Source: Heliopora coerulea (lineage: Eukaryota; Cnidaria; Anthozoa; Scleralcyonacea; Helioporidae). From it: a DNA stretch of 64,000 bases. Under the pieces are notes generated by a model. The model was not told the origin of the DNA and ran no database searches. It worked only from the letters and a program-made list of their open reading frames with translations. The translations under genes were made by a program, and so were the position numbers. Where the stretch lies: positions 2,739,501 through 2,803,500 of the forward strand of contig JASJOG010000006.1 of assembly GCA_030142905.1 (NCBI GenBank), in the 5' to 3' direction. Shown in pieces: positions 14,401 through 29,400 of the stretch; position 1 is the stretch's first letter, and each line of letters begins with the position of its first letter.

Positions 14401-17400
14401 TCGATTCACGTTTCCATTAAATCGCAAGGGTCGCGACGACTGCTACGACACGATTTTTGCGATTCTTGCGACTTAATGGAAACCAGGCTTTAAGTGTTTA
14501 TTCAGGAAATAGAGTGCACAAAAAAGGAAATTGCGATTCTCGAAGATTGAGGAAGGAAAGGAATGGCCAAGGTGATGTGAAAAATGCAGTCCAACACATT
14601 TGCTGGGTGAAGGTGCCATCAACTTCTTTATTTTACCCGCTCTTAACTTTCTTTGATCATTTTGTGCATTGGAAGGTCACCATTATCATTCTCAACAAAC
14701 CACCGTATGATGGACAAAAAGCCAAGAGAGGCTGATATGAATATGCTTGTTAAAATCTATGACACAGATTCCCATGGGGCAACCCACGAACCAAATCCGG
14801 CCCAGTTAATCTCTCCATCCGGCAAGCCGTGGTCCTCGGTGGAATGTGATGTTAACGCTGCTGGATTTTTAGGTTGATTACCGGCCGCATGACACAAAAC
14901 TCACTCAAGAATGTAAATGTAAGTTTTTGTAAACAGCCTCACCTCCCCCAACGGCAGTTGACTCGTGTCTTTCAGAACCTTTTTTATGACAACAATTATA
15001 AGTTGAGAGTGAATAGCCAGCTTCAAGCTGCGGAGTTAAGAGTTTCGTTCGAAAGGCAAAAAGGTTGGAAAATCTTGTCATTGAAAAAGAAGTGTGTTTT
15101 GTTAACTGCTTCGAGTTTTCAAACATACAAAATCATGCGCCATCGTTTGATGTGGCACCCCCAGAGATCCAACAAAATATTAAGACAAGGGAAAACGTTG
15201 CCATTTCACTGTGTATTAAGTATTGCATAACACGCCAGAGGTAAAATATGTGAACGCTCGTCCGAGGAAAGCATAAGCAACATTGATTCCATAGGACCAG
15301 CTACGACTATTTCAAAATATACATCGAAACGTGATAGCTTCTATTTGGTATCAGAACCATCCTCGTGATAATATGAGAAATTTTCTTGATTAACTTACCA
15401 GCCCCTCTCAAGTGTACACAATTTCTGACTTGACTGCAAAACTTTCAGCTTGAATTTCGCAGTGTTCGTTAGTCGGGAAACTTTCGTTAGTGTTTGGAGA
15501 AAGTCAAATTGACGATAGGAGAAATTTTGCTGTATTAAATGAATGTTGTCACTGAACCTGCAGAGAAATTTCGTCGCTGTTTCTTTGGCTGAATTTGCCG
15601 GATAAGCTGCCTTTGATTTTTATACGATTCGAGCCGCTAAACCTCCATCTTGTGATCCTTATCTTAACTGAATAGGCCGTCTAGCAGCAATCGGAACAAT
15701 TACAGTTAACAAATCCCGGAAATCATTGATGCAATGAAACCACAGTTTACTTTCAACTGACGTTGTGTAATTCTTATCTTTATACTGTAATACGGATTAT
15801 ACTTTTGCATGATCTGTCAAATACAAAATTCTTATGTAGCAATGTTCGAATTTTGAATGGGCAATTCTACTAATTAACATTTGATATTAATCTTGTCCGT
15901 TCTTACTGGAGCTATAACCTGATGTGATAACATGGTACATTATGACGAAAACTTGTTCAGGGTGCTCATGTCCAACGTTAGTCTTTTGGACGATGTTAAT
16001 AATGTTCGAAACGAAGTCGCCTTGGCCTCCCAATATCATCTAAACAAAATTTCCCATTCTGCCACCGTCACTAAACGTTTAAATAGTTTAATTATTTACA
16101 TCGCAAAACCATTTCGGCGCTTGTTCTTATCATAATTTAAGTACAACTTTGAGACGCCTACCGCAACTGCTACAGCTGGTTTTTGAAATGGTAGAAATGT
16201 CCCTCCCGCAGTCATGTTTGTCATTGATCAAGTTACAAATAATAATAATATAATATTTGATTATCCTTCCATGGAATACATCAATCTTGCTTCTGTTCCT
16301 TTTCATGTAAAACGTCACATACTGGTCACAGATGTAAATTATAATCAAGGTGAATCCTGCGTGGTGTTTAATTACGCTTCCGTTCACCATAAGTATGTCA
16401 GTATTATTAGTCTTTATTACTGAGTACAGTGTAAATGAATTGAGAGTATTATAAAACACGGACAGCTGGAAAGCTTTGTTTTGGGTCACCACAACAGTTG
16501 TAACGAAAACGAGTTGGCAATACCAATATACTTCACCGACGTTCAAATCCACTGAACAAATGTTGCGGCTTCGTATCTCCCGGCTGCGCTGAGCAATAGA
16601 TGTATTATTAGTTTAATAAAAAATTATCACTTCTCTAAGAAACAGCTAGTTAGGGGCTAGTGTTGCGGGACATGTTTTACCGAGGGTGGATTTCCAAAGG
16701 CTCACCCCGAGCTGAAATTTTCATCATATAATCGCGAAAACTTTTTTCAGAAGTTCATCGTGAGATGGGGCAGACTCTTCAATCCGGCTTAGCAGCGTAA
16801 GACTCTTGGACGAACTTAAATTCACGATAAAGTTTTGACTTTAATACACTTGACCTAATTACAAAAAACCTTAGGTTGGTGTGAGAGACCTTCCAGATTC
16901 GAATTTCCGTTAAAATAAGACTGTATGAGTCGATGGTATTTGTGTAAGATGGTAATCGCAAGGAAAGTTTGATCTTCGTTTCTGTGCTCACTTGCGTGAT
17001 TTTGCCTACCGATAACCCAGTTGTCTTGTACGCAACAGCTGGCCATCCCCCAAAGACAGCCTTTTCTCTTGTGCTCTTCCTGCAGGGGAGTGAGCAAAGG
17101 GTTTGGGCAGGCTTTGGGCTTATGGTCATTGCGTGTATAATTATGTATAGTTAAGAGGAAGTTTATATCCTCGATATATCCTTAATGTTACTCTTTTTTA
17201 TTTTCAAGGTAATTGGCTTTATTTCTGCTCTACTTGGAAAAACCGGAACTAAAATGGATATTTACGGGAAATACCTCAAAAAAATGTCCGATGAAAAAGT
17301 AAGCGCCAGTATTGATTACTTATTTATCGCATTTTAGATCTGTACGGGAAATTATTCGCCTGAAGATTTTTTAAACAACCTATTAACTGCTAATCCTTGA

Positions 17401-20400
17401 TAAAATTTAGTTGTCGTTTGAGTAACTGGCCCCTGCATTACTCAACATTCTTTGACAAAACCTACGGAGAAAAGAATCGAAATGCAAAAAATCGTTATAA
17501 TTTCCTGGTTCTGGAGCTCACAAACCTACATTTCCGCTTGTTCAGAGTTGTTCCATATTGTTTCTGAAGTGTTATAAAAGTGTTAAATTGACGCAGTGAC
17601 ATTGGATGCAGGGGAGAGGTATGGGTGTGGATTAACAGTAAGCTATTCGACAAAATTTGAAGAAACTGTCTCAATTATCCAAGATCGTACTAACCATTTG
17701 TCAACTCTCCTCGACTTTCTCGTTTAAAATGTAATCTCAATTAAGTGACAGCGCCCGTTAGGGACCATTTAAATGATGCAGTTGTCTTATACGATTGTGC
17801 TTCCTGGAGTATGTAATTTTGTCTCAGTAGCACAATTCCTGCTTTCGATTCGCCCGCTAACATTGCAGTACGTCCAGAAGACTCCAGTGAGTTAATCGGA
17901 TACATCAGAATTAATAATCGTATACGACAATCGTATCGCGTAAATGGGCTTGGACGATTATTATTATTATCCGTAATTGTTCCATTAACGATTAAAATTT
18001 TCCTACAGAGGTCAGAATTTCCTTATAAACATCCGCCCATTGGCCCAGAGTGAATGGGAGATAGTTTCCCCATGAGCCCTCCCTATTTGTGCTACTACTG
18101 TGGATGATAATGTAACAGTAGTTTTGTTATTAAACCAAATACTACAGTAAAACTCGAGTTTTACTGATATCGCTTTTGATAAAATAGTCATGATCCATGC
18201 ATTGCATTAACCTCTCGGTTGTCGTATATGTTGGACTTATAATCCTCTGTTTTTTTAAGAGTTCTTCGAGTGACCGTAAAAGTGAAAAAGGCGCATTTCT
18301 GATCGTTTCTCCAAATTCTGTTCTTTATAACTGGCATGAGGAGCTGATGACCTGGGGATACTTTAAAATTGGCAAATTTCACAAGAATAAAAGGGTTGAG
18401 ACTCTCGAAAGAGCTACAGCGGATAAACTTGATGTCGTTTTAACTACTTACGAAACCCTCAGAAATCATTGGGTAAGGGTATTAGTATTGTTCATGGTTT
18501 AGGTTTTCACTGTTGGTCAATTCGTTGGCCTGTTTATCGGTCTGTGGGTCGGTCGACTGACTGGCTGGTTGGAAGGTCGGGTGTCGTTGTGGCGATTTGA
18601 CTCAGTGGAATGCTGGGTATGGGAAGGCATAGGTGGGTAGATTGCTTGTTTAGTAAAGGGTTCCTTGTTGGTTTAAATCTTCGTGCTTTGTTTCTTTGTT
18701 AGGGGCACTGGTAGCACAGTGATAATACATATGTATCTCACCATTCTATGTTGGGCTTAATTACGGCTCCGTGCAGTCATAAGTCCTTGGTCATAAGTGA
18801 GACGAGCGATGTCTAGTTTGACTCTACCAAACATCGTAGGTTTTCTCCGGGCACTTTGGATTCTTTCTGTTGCAGCGCTGGAATCATGAGGGGTCCCTTA
18901 CTGGACGTCTAGGGAGAACAGCTTAGCTAGCCGACTGGGTTATCCAGTATAAATAAAGACATAGACTTTTTTAACTATTACTTTTCTTCTTCTTCCAGGA
19001 AAGTTTGAACAACGTTGAATGGCTGGCAGTAATCATGGATGAAGTACATCATCTCAAAGATCCAAAAGCTGCCGTTACTGTTGCTGCAAAACGTTTAAAA
19101 GTGAAACGCAGGTACTTTGGAAATTTAAAAAAAAACGGAGAAGCTGGTCTGCGCTCTTACATGTAAACTAAACGACTTTTTTCATTCGTGCGTTTAGAAT
19201 CGGTCTGACTGGAACACCTTTACAAAACAGATTCTTAGATTTTTGGTGTGTTTTGGATTGGGCTAACCCTGGTTGTTTGGGTGAAATGGAAAATTTTGCT
19301 AATCGTTTCGGAAAACCTATAATGCAAGGACAACGATTTGATGTTACCAAAAGAGAATTGGCGACAGGAAGAAAAAGTAAATATTTTTGCATAGTACTTT
19401 TTCCTGTGATTTACCATACATTTGTTTCTGGTTAATTTACGGGATTACAACTGAGGTGCATAGCACTTCCCCAAGATCGCATAGTGATGGCAGATATGGA
19501 GCATGCTATAAGCCTGAGCTTTTGAAGAGGGAGAGTCATGGGCTGCTCAAGTTCCCGGGTGAACACAATCATTGAAAGGGCTCAGCTTAGTCCTATAAAT
19601 TATAAAGGTAAATGGTAGGATGAACGTAAAGTTACAGATATAGCTATACATAAAATGAACGAAATAGTGTTAAGTTTTGAACAATGTGTAGAAAGCTTTC
19701 TGAAAGGCAGTGTTATTATTACATTACTATGTCTTGTGTTAATGACATGTTAGCCTACCCCAAGGTATCATTGTTTCGTCTTTGGCGGGGGGTTGTAATT
19801 GCCATGAATCCTTGGAGTTAACTTGTTTTGTTAAAATGCTCTTGAAACAACATACAATTTTGCTCTTTAGGAACACAAGAATTTCAGTCAACGATAGACG
19901 AGTGGTTTTTACGGAGGACAAAAAGCCTAATATCAAAGCAGCTACCACACAAAGGCAAGCTGTCAATACTGTAGTAATGTAGTGATAAAGTCTCGACACA
20001 TTCCTACACATTTCATGACAGTGGAAAACCGTTTTGCATTTCTTCTATAAACTAAAAATAAGTGCGCAAAAATTCCATGTTCAAATACTCTTATTTAAAA
20101 GTAGCTAGGGACTAATCATAGCTTACGTAATAGAGTTATTCCATAGTAAATGCTCGCATATGATTTTTATTCCCGACTAGTCTCGCAAATACGAAAAATG
20201 CGCCATACTATTAATGCCGCTATATGAAGTGAACTGTACACGACAGCTCTTCATTCACACATTTAAAATGTTCAAGAGTTTTGTTTGTTGGTTTTTCTGC
20301 ATTTGTTTCACTGTTTTCGTCAAAGGAGGCTGTTAAGCACTTTAACTTCAACCGGAGCAAAGCTATCATGACGAGAAGACGTTAGTTTATTAACTTTATT

Positions 20401-23400
20401 TTTTCCATAAGTAAAACTTCCAACTCTTTCAAACACTGCTTGCAAACTTGCTGTAAGCAAAACGACTCAGATTATTAAAAGCGCGCAAAGGTGACTCTAA
20501 CTTAATGAAATGTGCCATATACTATTATTTTTCCCTTATAAAATTTAATTTTTCACTGTTCTGGTTGGTCTTCCGTCAGTTTTGCTAGAGTAAACCGTTG
20601 TCATTCGCACATCTAATTGGCTGCTTGAAATTTCTGTATTTATTTTAGTTCATTCCCAGTAATAACAAAATATATGTTCTCTGTAAAAAAAACCTGAGAA
20701 TAAAAACTGTCATTTTTTATTCGTTTCTGATACTAATTGATTTAAAACAGCTTCTTTACAACCATCTTAATTATAACCATCTCAATGAACCCTTTCCGGC
20801 GGCAAGAGACTTCTGTAATTTTTACTCTTGCTAACTCCAGACGATTTTACTCGTGAAGGGCAGAGCTCCCACTGGGGAAGAGTTAAGCTCATGCAGTGAA
20901 TAAATATTTATGTGTTCTTGAGTTCGTCTAGTCTTTGAAGAAAATTTTTTTGAACTGGTTATTTCGGCAAAAAAGTTTCCTTGATATGTTCGAGTTTCGC
21001 TGAGGGTAAGAAAATTTGCTTACAATAAAATAGCTTGGCATGCTTCACCAGTTTGTGTATCAATTAATGGTGACGTTTTATTCATCTGGCAAACATTCTC
21101 AAGAAACGTTGCGTTACACAGCTCGGGAGTTTTCGCTAGAATGATTCGTAAAGTTTGCACTTCGAAATTTCATCAAATTAACGATAAAATTACACTCGAA
21201 TGATGTTTGTATGGTTATCACTTTTAGATCAAAAAGTCGTGTTTTGCCCCTTGTCCAAATTGCAAGAGGACATATACAAGATGTTGTTGCAAACAACAGA
21301 TGTACAACTCGTGCTGAAGCAAGGCGAACCTTGCGACTGCAGAAGTGGATTATCACGTGGATTATGCTGCTATTCTGTAAGCTCGTGACTTTTATTGAGT
21401 GGGTCATGAACAGAAATATTCGTCAAAATAAAATTGCATAGTTTTTTGTATACAAAAATTTACTCTGAGCTTTGCTAAAACATGCGTACGTGCGACAATA
21501 ATGGCTAAAGAGATCCTTTTGTGACCTCTATAGATTAGTTCTCACTGATCAAGATCGTGCATTGAGGAAGTTTTTTCTAAACCCCTTGAAGGGTTGTCCT
21601 CACTACCTTTCCATGACCGGTGGGACTAGTCACCCGTTATCAGTTTTGTGTTTAATCCCACATAAACTCTTGTTGGGATACTCTGAGTACATAGTTCAAA
21701 TATAGCACAATATTGATATGGGAATGCCAGCATATCGGTATTATACAAATCGGCATACTGGTGCAGATGTTTTTATTGCCGATATTGCCAACCAGGAACC
21801 TGGCAAGAGGGGGGAACCATGGGAGCCGTGTTTTATTTCAAAATAAGATTTCATACATCGTAATCGTCAATAAAAATATCCAAGAAACCAAAGAAATTGT
21901 TTCAGATTTGGTCACGAGTACGTGTTTAAGCCTCGTTAAGATCGTAGTCGTTGTCGCTGTGACACGTTTGTTTGTTACCAACTAATGGCAACAAGTATGT
22001 TTATTCAAAATAGTGGCAATCGACGATCCAGGCGGAAATCTCAATCGTGTTATAAAATATGAAGCACCAGACAATTTTAAATAAAGGCATAACGAAGGCA
22101 TAGATTGAAATGATATTATTTACAAAGTCTCGGCTTAAATACGGTAGCTAATTACAAATTGGAAAGTGACGAAAAATTTAATGGGAGGAAAGACAACACC
22201 GCATGGTAGTAGATGCGGTAAATAGGAAAGTAAGGAAGTAGAATTCAAACAAGGCTAAAGGAACAGATCTTATGTTTGCGTGAAGTGAGGGATTAAGTTT
22301 TGAATAAGTAAGCTCTCCCTCATTAAAACCTCGAAATTGCATGAGCAGGAGATCAAAATCGAAAAATCGTTAAAAGAAACGGAATGGCCAGTACTTTATG
22401 ATGTTATAAGATAGCCAGGTCCCGGAAACAGGTTTGCCACTGCGAGCCGAAATTCCCATTTGTTCGGAGACATGCATGTGTACATTGATAAATCGCCAAT
22501 TAATATACAATGAATCAAACCATTGACACTGAAATTTACAGACCACGCGAAATTTCAAACTAACCAGAATGCCGTCCTTAAAGCGGAAAAAAGATGATAG
22601 TCTTGGAACCGGATTAAAAGTCAAATGAAGCCCGCATTATCAGAGAGAGTGATCCTGGGAAAACATTAGGGGAATAAAATTGTGGAAGAATATCCTGATT
22701 GATATTCGGAAAGAGACAATTGGATCTTTTGAGTCTCTTCTCAGGAAGCGCTTAATTTTAGTTATTTGTGCTCAACATATTAGTTATGTGATTTGATATT
22801 ATTTATAATACCAAATTACTAAATTTTGACTTATATTAGCTGACAATCATAATATTCGTGTTTTTAATTTTCTTAATCGATCCTAGTGTTTGAGGGCCAC
22901 TAGTTTATCAATTTTTATTGTCAGGCGCTGACCCTCGTTCAGTTGTAGAAATAATATGTGCGACCGAACGCTAAAATTGTATCTTTCTTAAAATACGAGT
23001 ACTTTAAAATGGCCATGTCTACCGGCTATTTTGATGTTTCAAGAGGTTTGAACATAGAAAATCGAAGGAAATGTTTACGTAAATCAGGACGATTCTGTAT
23101 CCGATTTACAGCATACTACTTAGGAGCCAATTTCTTTTGTATCTTCTTTATGGATTATTGATAAGTATTTTAAATAAAATTGTAAAGGTTATCAATATTT
23201 TAGGAAGCCATTTGCGGAAGTGGACTATAGTATTTCAGTCAAAATAAAAATAAAAAAATAAAGTTAAACACCTTTTTATGCAACCAACCCCATCAGCAGG
23301 ATCTCAACCAAAGGGGAGGCGTTAGGGGCAATTCCTTTTCCAATTAGTCGGATAAATTCTTCCTTCTAACGAAATATTGTATGTTGTCCAACACAATCGT

Positions 23401-26400
23401 GTTTATTGTGCAATATTTTGGCAACGAAAGGCATTTTTGGAGCGTTTCCGGAGCTTTTAAATAAATGAGAATTTTTCAATTAGTGAAGCCAAAATTTTTT
23501 GACTTTGCGCCCCACTTCTGAAATCTAGGCTGCTCCCCAGTCCAACAGAGCGGTGGGACCTGTGTGACTAAGGATGAAATACACTCAAATGTTCCGATGA
23601 AACAACCATCCCTTGAAACTCTAGTACTGTGGCATGGTATTCGACAAACAATAGTGTTTCGAACATACTTCTAAACTTGACGCCTGAGAATTGGGCACTT
23701 TGAGCCAAAAACTGGAAAAAAAACAACAAAAAATAGTTTTCTGGCAACGAAATGTTCCGACGAAAATTTCATTGGGGGCAGCTGCTCACGTCCCTCCCAG
23801 GCACTACTACTTATATCAGATTTGTCTGACATTCTTTTGGAGATAAATTTTAACAATTCCCAGGTTTCAGCGTTTCATTTTTTTTGTTATTAGGAAAACG
23901 AAGAAGGTTGTAGCGTAAAGAAGCTAATGCTGCAATATCTGAGACTTTTTCTCAAGGTGGCTAATCATGCCGCATTGCTTCTGCCACAAGTTGAACAAAC
24001 AGAGCAGCAGCGCAAACGGGTAAGTGGACCAACCGCTGAGAAACAGGCCGATTTCATATGATATCGCCCACGAAAACAAGCTGCCGTTTCACGGGAATAA
24101 AAGACGCACAGACAATGGTATTGGCAGTATATTTTGAAATTCTTCAGGTGGTTGACAGAAACGACGTTTTTGACCGGAAATGTTTATTCCTGGTGCGGAA
24201 ATTGCATTCTGCAAGACTAAGACACTGCCGCACACTGCCAAAACGTTCCATAATGAATAATTCAAAATGGCGGATAAGCGAATGATTTCAATAAGAATAC
24301 TTTTGCTTTTTGGGGAGCCAAAAAGGACGATGGAGATGTAAATTGTCGTTTCTTTACTTCGCTTGACAGTCACGTGAAAAAATTTAATAATTGAGTTATA
24401 TTGCTCATGTCTTTAGTAAGTAATTTTTCTGGAGCAAAATGTTTTTTCCAAGCGATTATCCCTGTACTAAAACAAATGTCATTCGGAAATTAGTCAACAT
24501 TTAGAGCTATATAAATGGATTGCCATCCCTATAACATCGCTGAGTTCAAAATTGTGACATTCTTCCCACCTAAACACCAAGAGCTGTAAATTTAACAAAG
24601 TTTTCTACGCTTTTTGATATCACCCCCATTTTAGGAGCTCTTGGCATGTTTTTTTTCGTCCACGGTGAATCTTAGAATTGTGAATGTGATCTTTGCCCAC
24701 TTACATTCTCTTGAAGAAGATCGTGCAGAACAGGTTTGGCCCCTGCAATGCCTTCACTCAGGTGGAAAAGTAAGGCTGCTGGTATCGAAGGGATGCTATC
24801 TCGAGAGCGTTCTTTTTGTGTAAAGAGAGCTTTTCGATGGTTGGAAAGACTCACCAGCCATCAGAAAGCTACGTCTTTTTACCCTTTTTTCTTCTTGTCT
24901 ATTTTTCTCTCCTTTTTTCGGTTTTTTTTTCAGGTATTATAGGCCTCAAGAGTTGTCTGAATTGTTCCATACGAAATTACGAAACGCTGTCTCTTACACT
25001 CTTTTTGTTATTCGTAGGCGGCAGCAGTTTGCGAAAAAGTGTTTGCAGCTCACCCTACATTTAAATTGGCCAGCAAATCACCTTCCTTTGAGCTGTTTTC
25101 AGACGTCAATTTCTGTGGGAAGATGAAAGTTTTGGATAAACTTTTAAAGTTGTTCCTACAGCAAAAAGACAAAGTGTTACTGTTTTCTTATTCTACACAA
25201 GTGAGTGACGTCAGGGTATTTTTTTTTTCTATTTTATATTATTTAACCATTTTTTTCCACATCCCCATTGTGCTTTGGTGCTTTTTGCGAGAATACGCAT
25301 TAGAATGCAGTGTACACGGTTGTGGTGAAATTGTTCACAGGTTAAATTATTCATGGTCACAGAAATTGATACATGATACCTTATGGTCTACTAGTGATAT
25401 AATCATCACAGTAGCTGTAGATTTAGTACACCCTTTCAAAATTAATTTTTGATGCCCCTCTTCTTTCGGTGTAAGGAAAAATATAGGAAACGCAGTCTAT
25501 CTTTTTTCTTTAATGTTACTTATGATTTTTTTTTTTTTCTGATTATTTCTACCCCTTTCCATGCTCTCAAGTTGCTGGAAATGCTCGAGGCTTACGTTGT
25601 GAGTTGTGGTATGGTTTACCGACGTTTGGACGGCAAAACACGAGGAGAACAACGACTTCGTATTGTAAGGGAATTTAACACCAATCGAGATATCTTTTTG
25701 TTCCTTGTTTCAACCAAGGCAGGCGGAGTAGGTCTTAATCTAACAAGTGCAAACATAGTCATTGTGTTTGATCCAAGTTGGAATCCTGCTAACGATCTAC
25801 AAGCTGAAGATAGGTGAGATTAGTGCTATTTTGGTAACTGTTGTTTTTATAGAATAAAGTAGACGAAAGATGTTTTGAACCTTGAGAACTGAAGTAATCG
25901 ATATTAAAACCAGAGACACAGCAATATAATCGGTTCCTGTCGTGTCTTGAGAACGTGGCTGATTTGTACTAATATAGATGGCGCAGCAATTTTTGGGTTG
26001 CTGAAACAGACGCTACATACTACTCTTTATACCATTCTGTCACAAACGTTCCGACATACCTGATTTAAGAAAAAGTATGCATCCAAGAAAAATTCCTTTA
26101 CTAACACTCTTTGAGATTGGCGTTTGGTCATGAGAATTCGAGATTAAAATCAACTGTCATTCCTGACCAAAGCATTATCCCCTGGGGTTATGCATCAGTC
26201 AATTCCAACAAAATAAATCCCCGGCCAATACCCGGCAAACTGAACAGGAGTGCTATCGCCTCGTGTCTTAAATTTGGTAAAGCATGTATTACTAGTTTTC
26301 TGAATAACATGAAAAACAAACCCCTTAGTACGGGAAGAAAGTTTAAAAATGAATGTTTTCTGAGCCGAAAAGTATGTCTTTATCACATTTAAAGACGCTA

Positions 26401-29400
26401 CACGGTTAAGATTTCTGTTATCTATTTCTATATTCTATTTCATATTTTCTTCGTGAATACTCGTGTATTTTTATAATATGTTTCAAACAGAATGCCAGGC
26501 GGTCGAAACCATGCACCAAATTTTTGGAAAACTAACAGAATTGATGAAAGTATTCCTAGTCAGAGTTTTTGAATTAGCAACAATGCCAAAACGTCACTAG
26601 TTGGGTGACATCTCCGACAATCAAATATTCTAATAAAAATGTCAATTTAAAAGGCTTTAAACTATTTGATTAAGATGTTTAACCCAATCTTGTTTTATAA
26701 ATATCACAACCACTGTAGGGACTATTAGGAAACCTTCGGGTTGAACTTCAAGTTATAAAATTATTAATTTTAAGAATCAGAGTTTCATTTCGAGAGGTTT
26801 TCAGTTTTTTAGCTTGGTCATAGTAATTTATTGAAAATTGGAGTTTTATCTTGTAATCCTGAGAACAACTATAAATAGTCCAATTTACGATAGAAACTGG
26901 AGCTAGATACCTTTAAAGAGTCGTTGCTTCTCGGTTTTCAAACATTGTTGAGCCTGGAGCTGAGAGCTTTTCCGAGTATCGAAGACTGAACACAGCTTGA
27001 ACTACAAGAAATAATAAAACTTTGGATACGACGATAGTCCAGGCTTGGACTGGTCATTGTGTCATCGTACCGTAGAACAACAGTCGGTCATTGTTCTGTG
27101 GCGCGATGGCACAATGGCTAGTCCAAGCCTGCGATAGTCCGATATCTTTATTGCTCACTACCCTGCATTTGAGTTGGGACGTTCGTCTAACTTCTTTGGC
27201 ACTAGAATGATGCATTTCAGCCCCTTACTTACCCACTTTTACGAATTTTTATTGAAATAATAAAACACAATTGCGATTCACTGATGTGTTAAGTGTAAGG
27301 TTGAGCTTAATGTTAGGGGTGGAATTAGCATCAAGATTAGATTTGGCGCTAAGGTTAAAGAGTGGGAGTTATTTTTAGAGCTCTTTTCATGTATTTATTA
27401 GGTAATTTACCCGTCTCGATATCTTGTGCTTGTCTATTTTTTCTTTAAGAGCCTACCGTATTGGGCAAAGGCGAGATGTCAAAGTATTTCGTATGATATC
27501 CAGCGGAACAGTTGAAGAAAATATGTATCTCCGTCAAGTTTATAAACAGGTCAGCGCTCATAATAATCACAAAGATTTTATGATTATTTATTGTAAACAG
27601 GGTTTTCAGGTTGAGGAGATCTTCCAGTGAGATTTACTGATCACGATGTGTCGCCCCTCATGTAATCTTGGGTAAATTCTGCCTGCAGAATTTTGAGCAG
27701 AATTAGGCAGTTCGGGCAGCGAGAATTCTACCGGCAGAAAACTGCCTTTCGAGGAGAATTTTGAGCAGAATTCTCGAAAATTAGCGACACGGAATAAAAA
27801 CTAACAAACAAATAAATATTGACAACTGTACTTAAAGAAATCCTGGCATTTGGGTAGGCAAGGGAATGCGGAGTTGCTCAATACTAGATTATCCCAGGCA
27901 TAAACATTGAACACCTTTTAAAAGGTTACACTTGAAAATAAAAGTTTTTCACTTAATAAATAATATAGTTTGAAGTAACACATTTAGCGTACTTTTTCTG
28001 CTTGCCTGATTTGCGAGCAGAATATGAGCAGAATTTTGGTGTTTGAGCAGAATTTTGAGCAGAATTTGCGATTTTTACGTGCAGTGCCAGCAGGCAGAAT
28101 TTGCCATTTTGCGAGCAGAATTTACCCAAGCCTACCCTCATGCCACCCAGAAGTTTCACCCCAGAATCATTTGTTAGGAATTGTATGATTGACAGTAGTG
28201 CCATATTTTATTATGGTTTAATTAGCGTTGGAAACGTGACAAGCCATCAATTCTTACCTCAAGTGACTATAACAACATTAACAAAGTGCTGCCGCGTGTC
28301 ATTTTGGTAGATATCTTCCAAAAATTTTTGAGAATCATTCCCTCGATCCCCCTGGCAGAAACCTTGCTCTAAATCTTCGAATCTTTATATGCCGATGTAT
28401 AAGAAACATGACAGTGATATAAAAATGAGATGCGGCGTGGGTAGTATAAAACAGCACAAAAAGTTAAAAGGTTGGTAGACTACCGAATTTATGATAAACG
28501 GCAGTCTACCAACCTTTTAACTTTTTATAAGAAACATGGACCGTTAGCCAGGTTAGTAAGAAATTTATTACCTGGTTTTTGGTTGATTTCGTTTCCCATA
28601 TTTAACTAGGTTTTTCATTGTAGGATGTTGCTGTTTCCTTTACCTCGTTAAATGTTCGTTGGGCTTCTTGTTCCCACCAGTTAAACATTAATTATATATA
28701 ATCATCATGTGGCTGGTACAACTGCCGGTGAAATGGAGCGTTTTGATTGGCTGAGACGCTCTGACTGGTGGTCACTACTTTCCCATAATGGACCGGTCCA
28801 TAACGGGTTCTGATTTGCATCAGCAAATGTTTAAATCTTGTTTTTTTGCCAGAGACTGCGTGTTTTTATATTTATTCGTCTACTTTTCTGATAAAAGTCT
28901 TCGAGGAAAAGGTTTAACCAAGTCGTTAGCAGTTTGTTTTTGATTAATCCTTTACAAAACTAAGTTGAATCTCGTTTGTTTATCTTCAAAAGCAACTGGG
29001 AAGTTTTCCCGCCAAAACTTGTTGGTCTGTAGGAAAAACTGCTGCATGAAAAACCCCCACTTTATTGGCATTGTTTTCATTTAGATGTCTAAATTATTGT
29101 TTTTTCCTCGGGAGTTCGCAGCAAATTGATCTTTTTTATGTTCTGTATCTGCAAAAGCCCTTAAAGACTAACTCTTTTTCACGCTATACGAATGTAACAT
29201 GTTTTTACCAGAGTATATTTTGCTTGTTTAAAAAAAGCCATATAATAAACCTCTTATTAACCTCGTCCGCTTGGTCATTACTGGAAAATATCAGACCAGG
29301 ATCTTTTATGTACGGACCTCGCCCTCTGCGCTCGGCCCTTACTGTCAAGACCCCGGTCTGATATTTTCCCGTAATGACCGTGCTCTCGGTTTATAAGAAG

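Noticed and set aside
16130..16552. 140-codon minus-strand frame in intron 3
   Set aside because: AT-rich composition, no motif, and overlapping open frames on the other strand.
27040..27131. tRNA gene suggested by GATGGCACAATGG
   Set aside because: No B box or cloverleaf; the segment is explained fully as a hAT MITE with target duplication.
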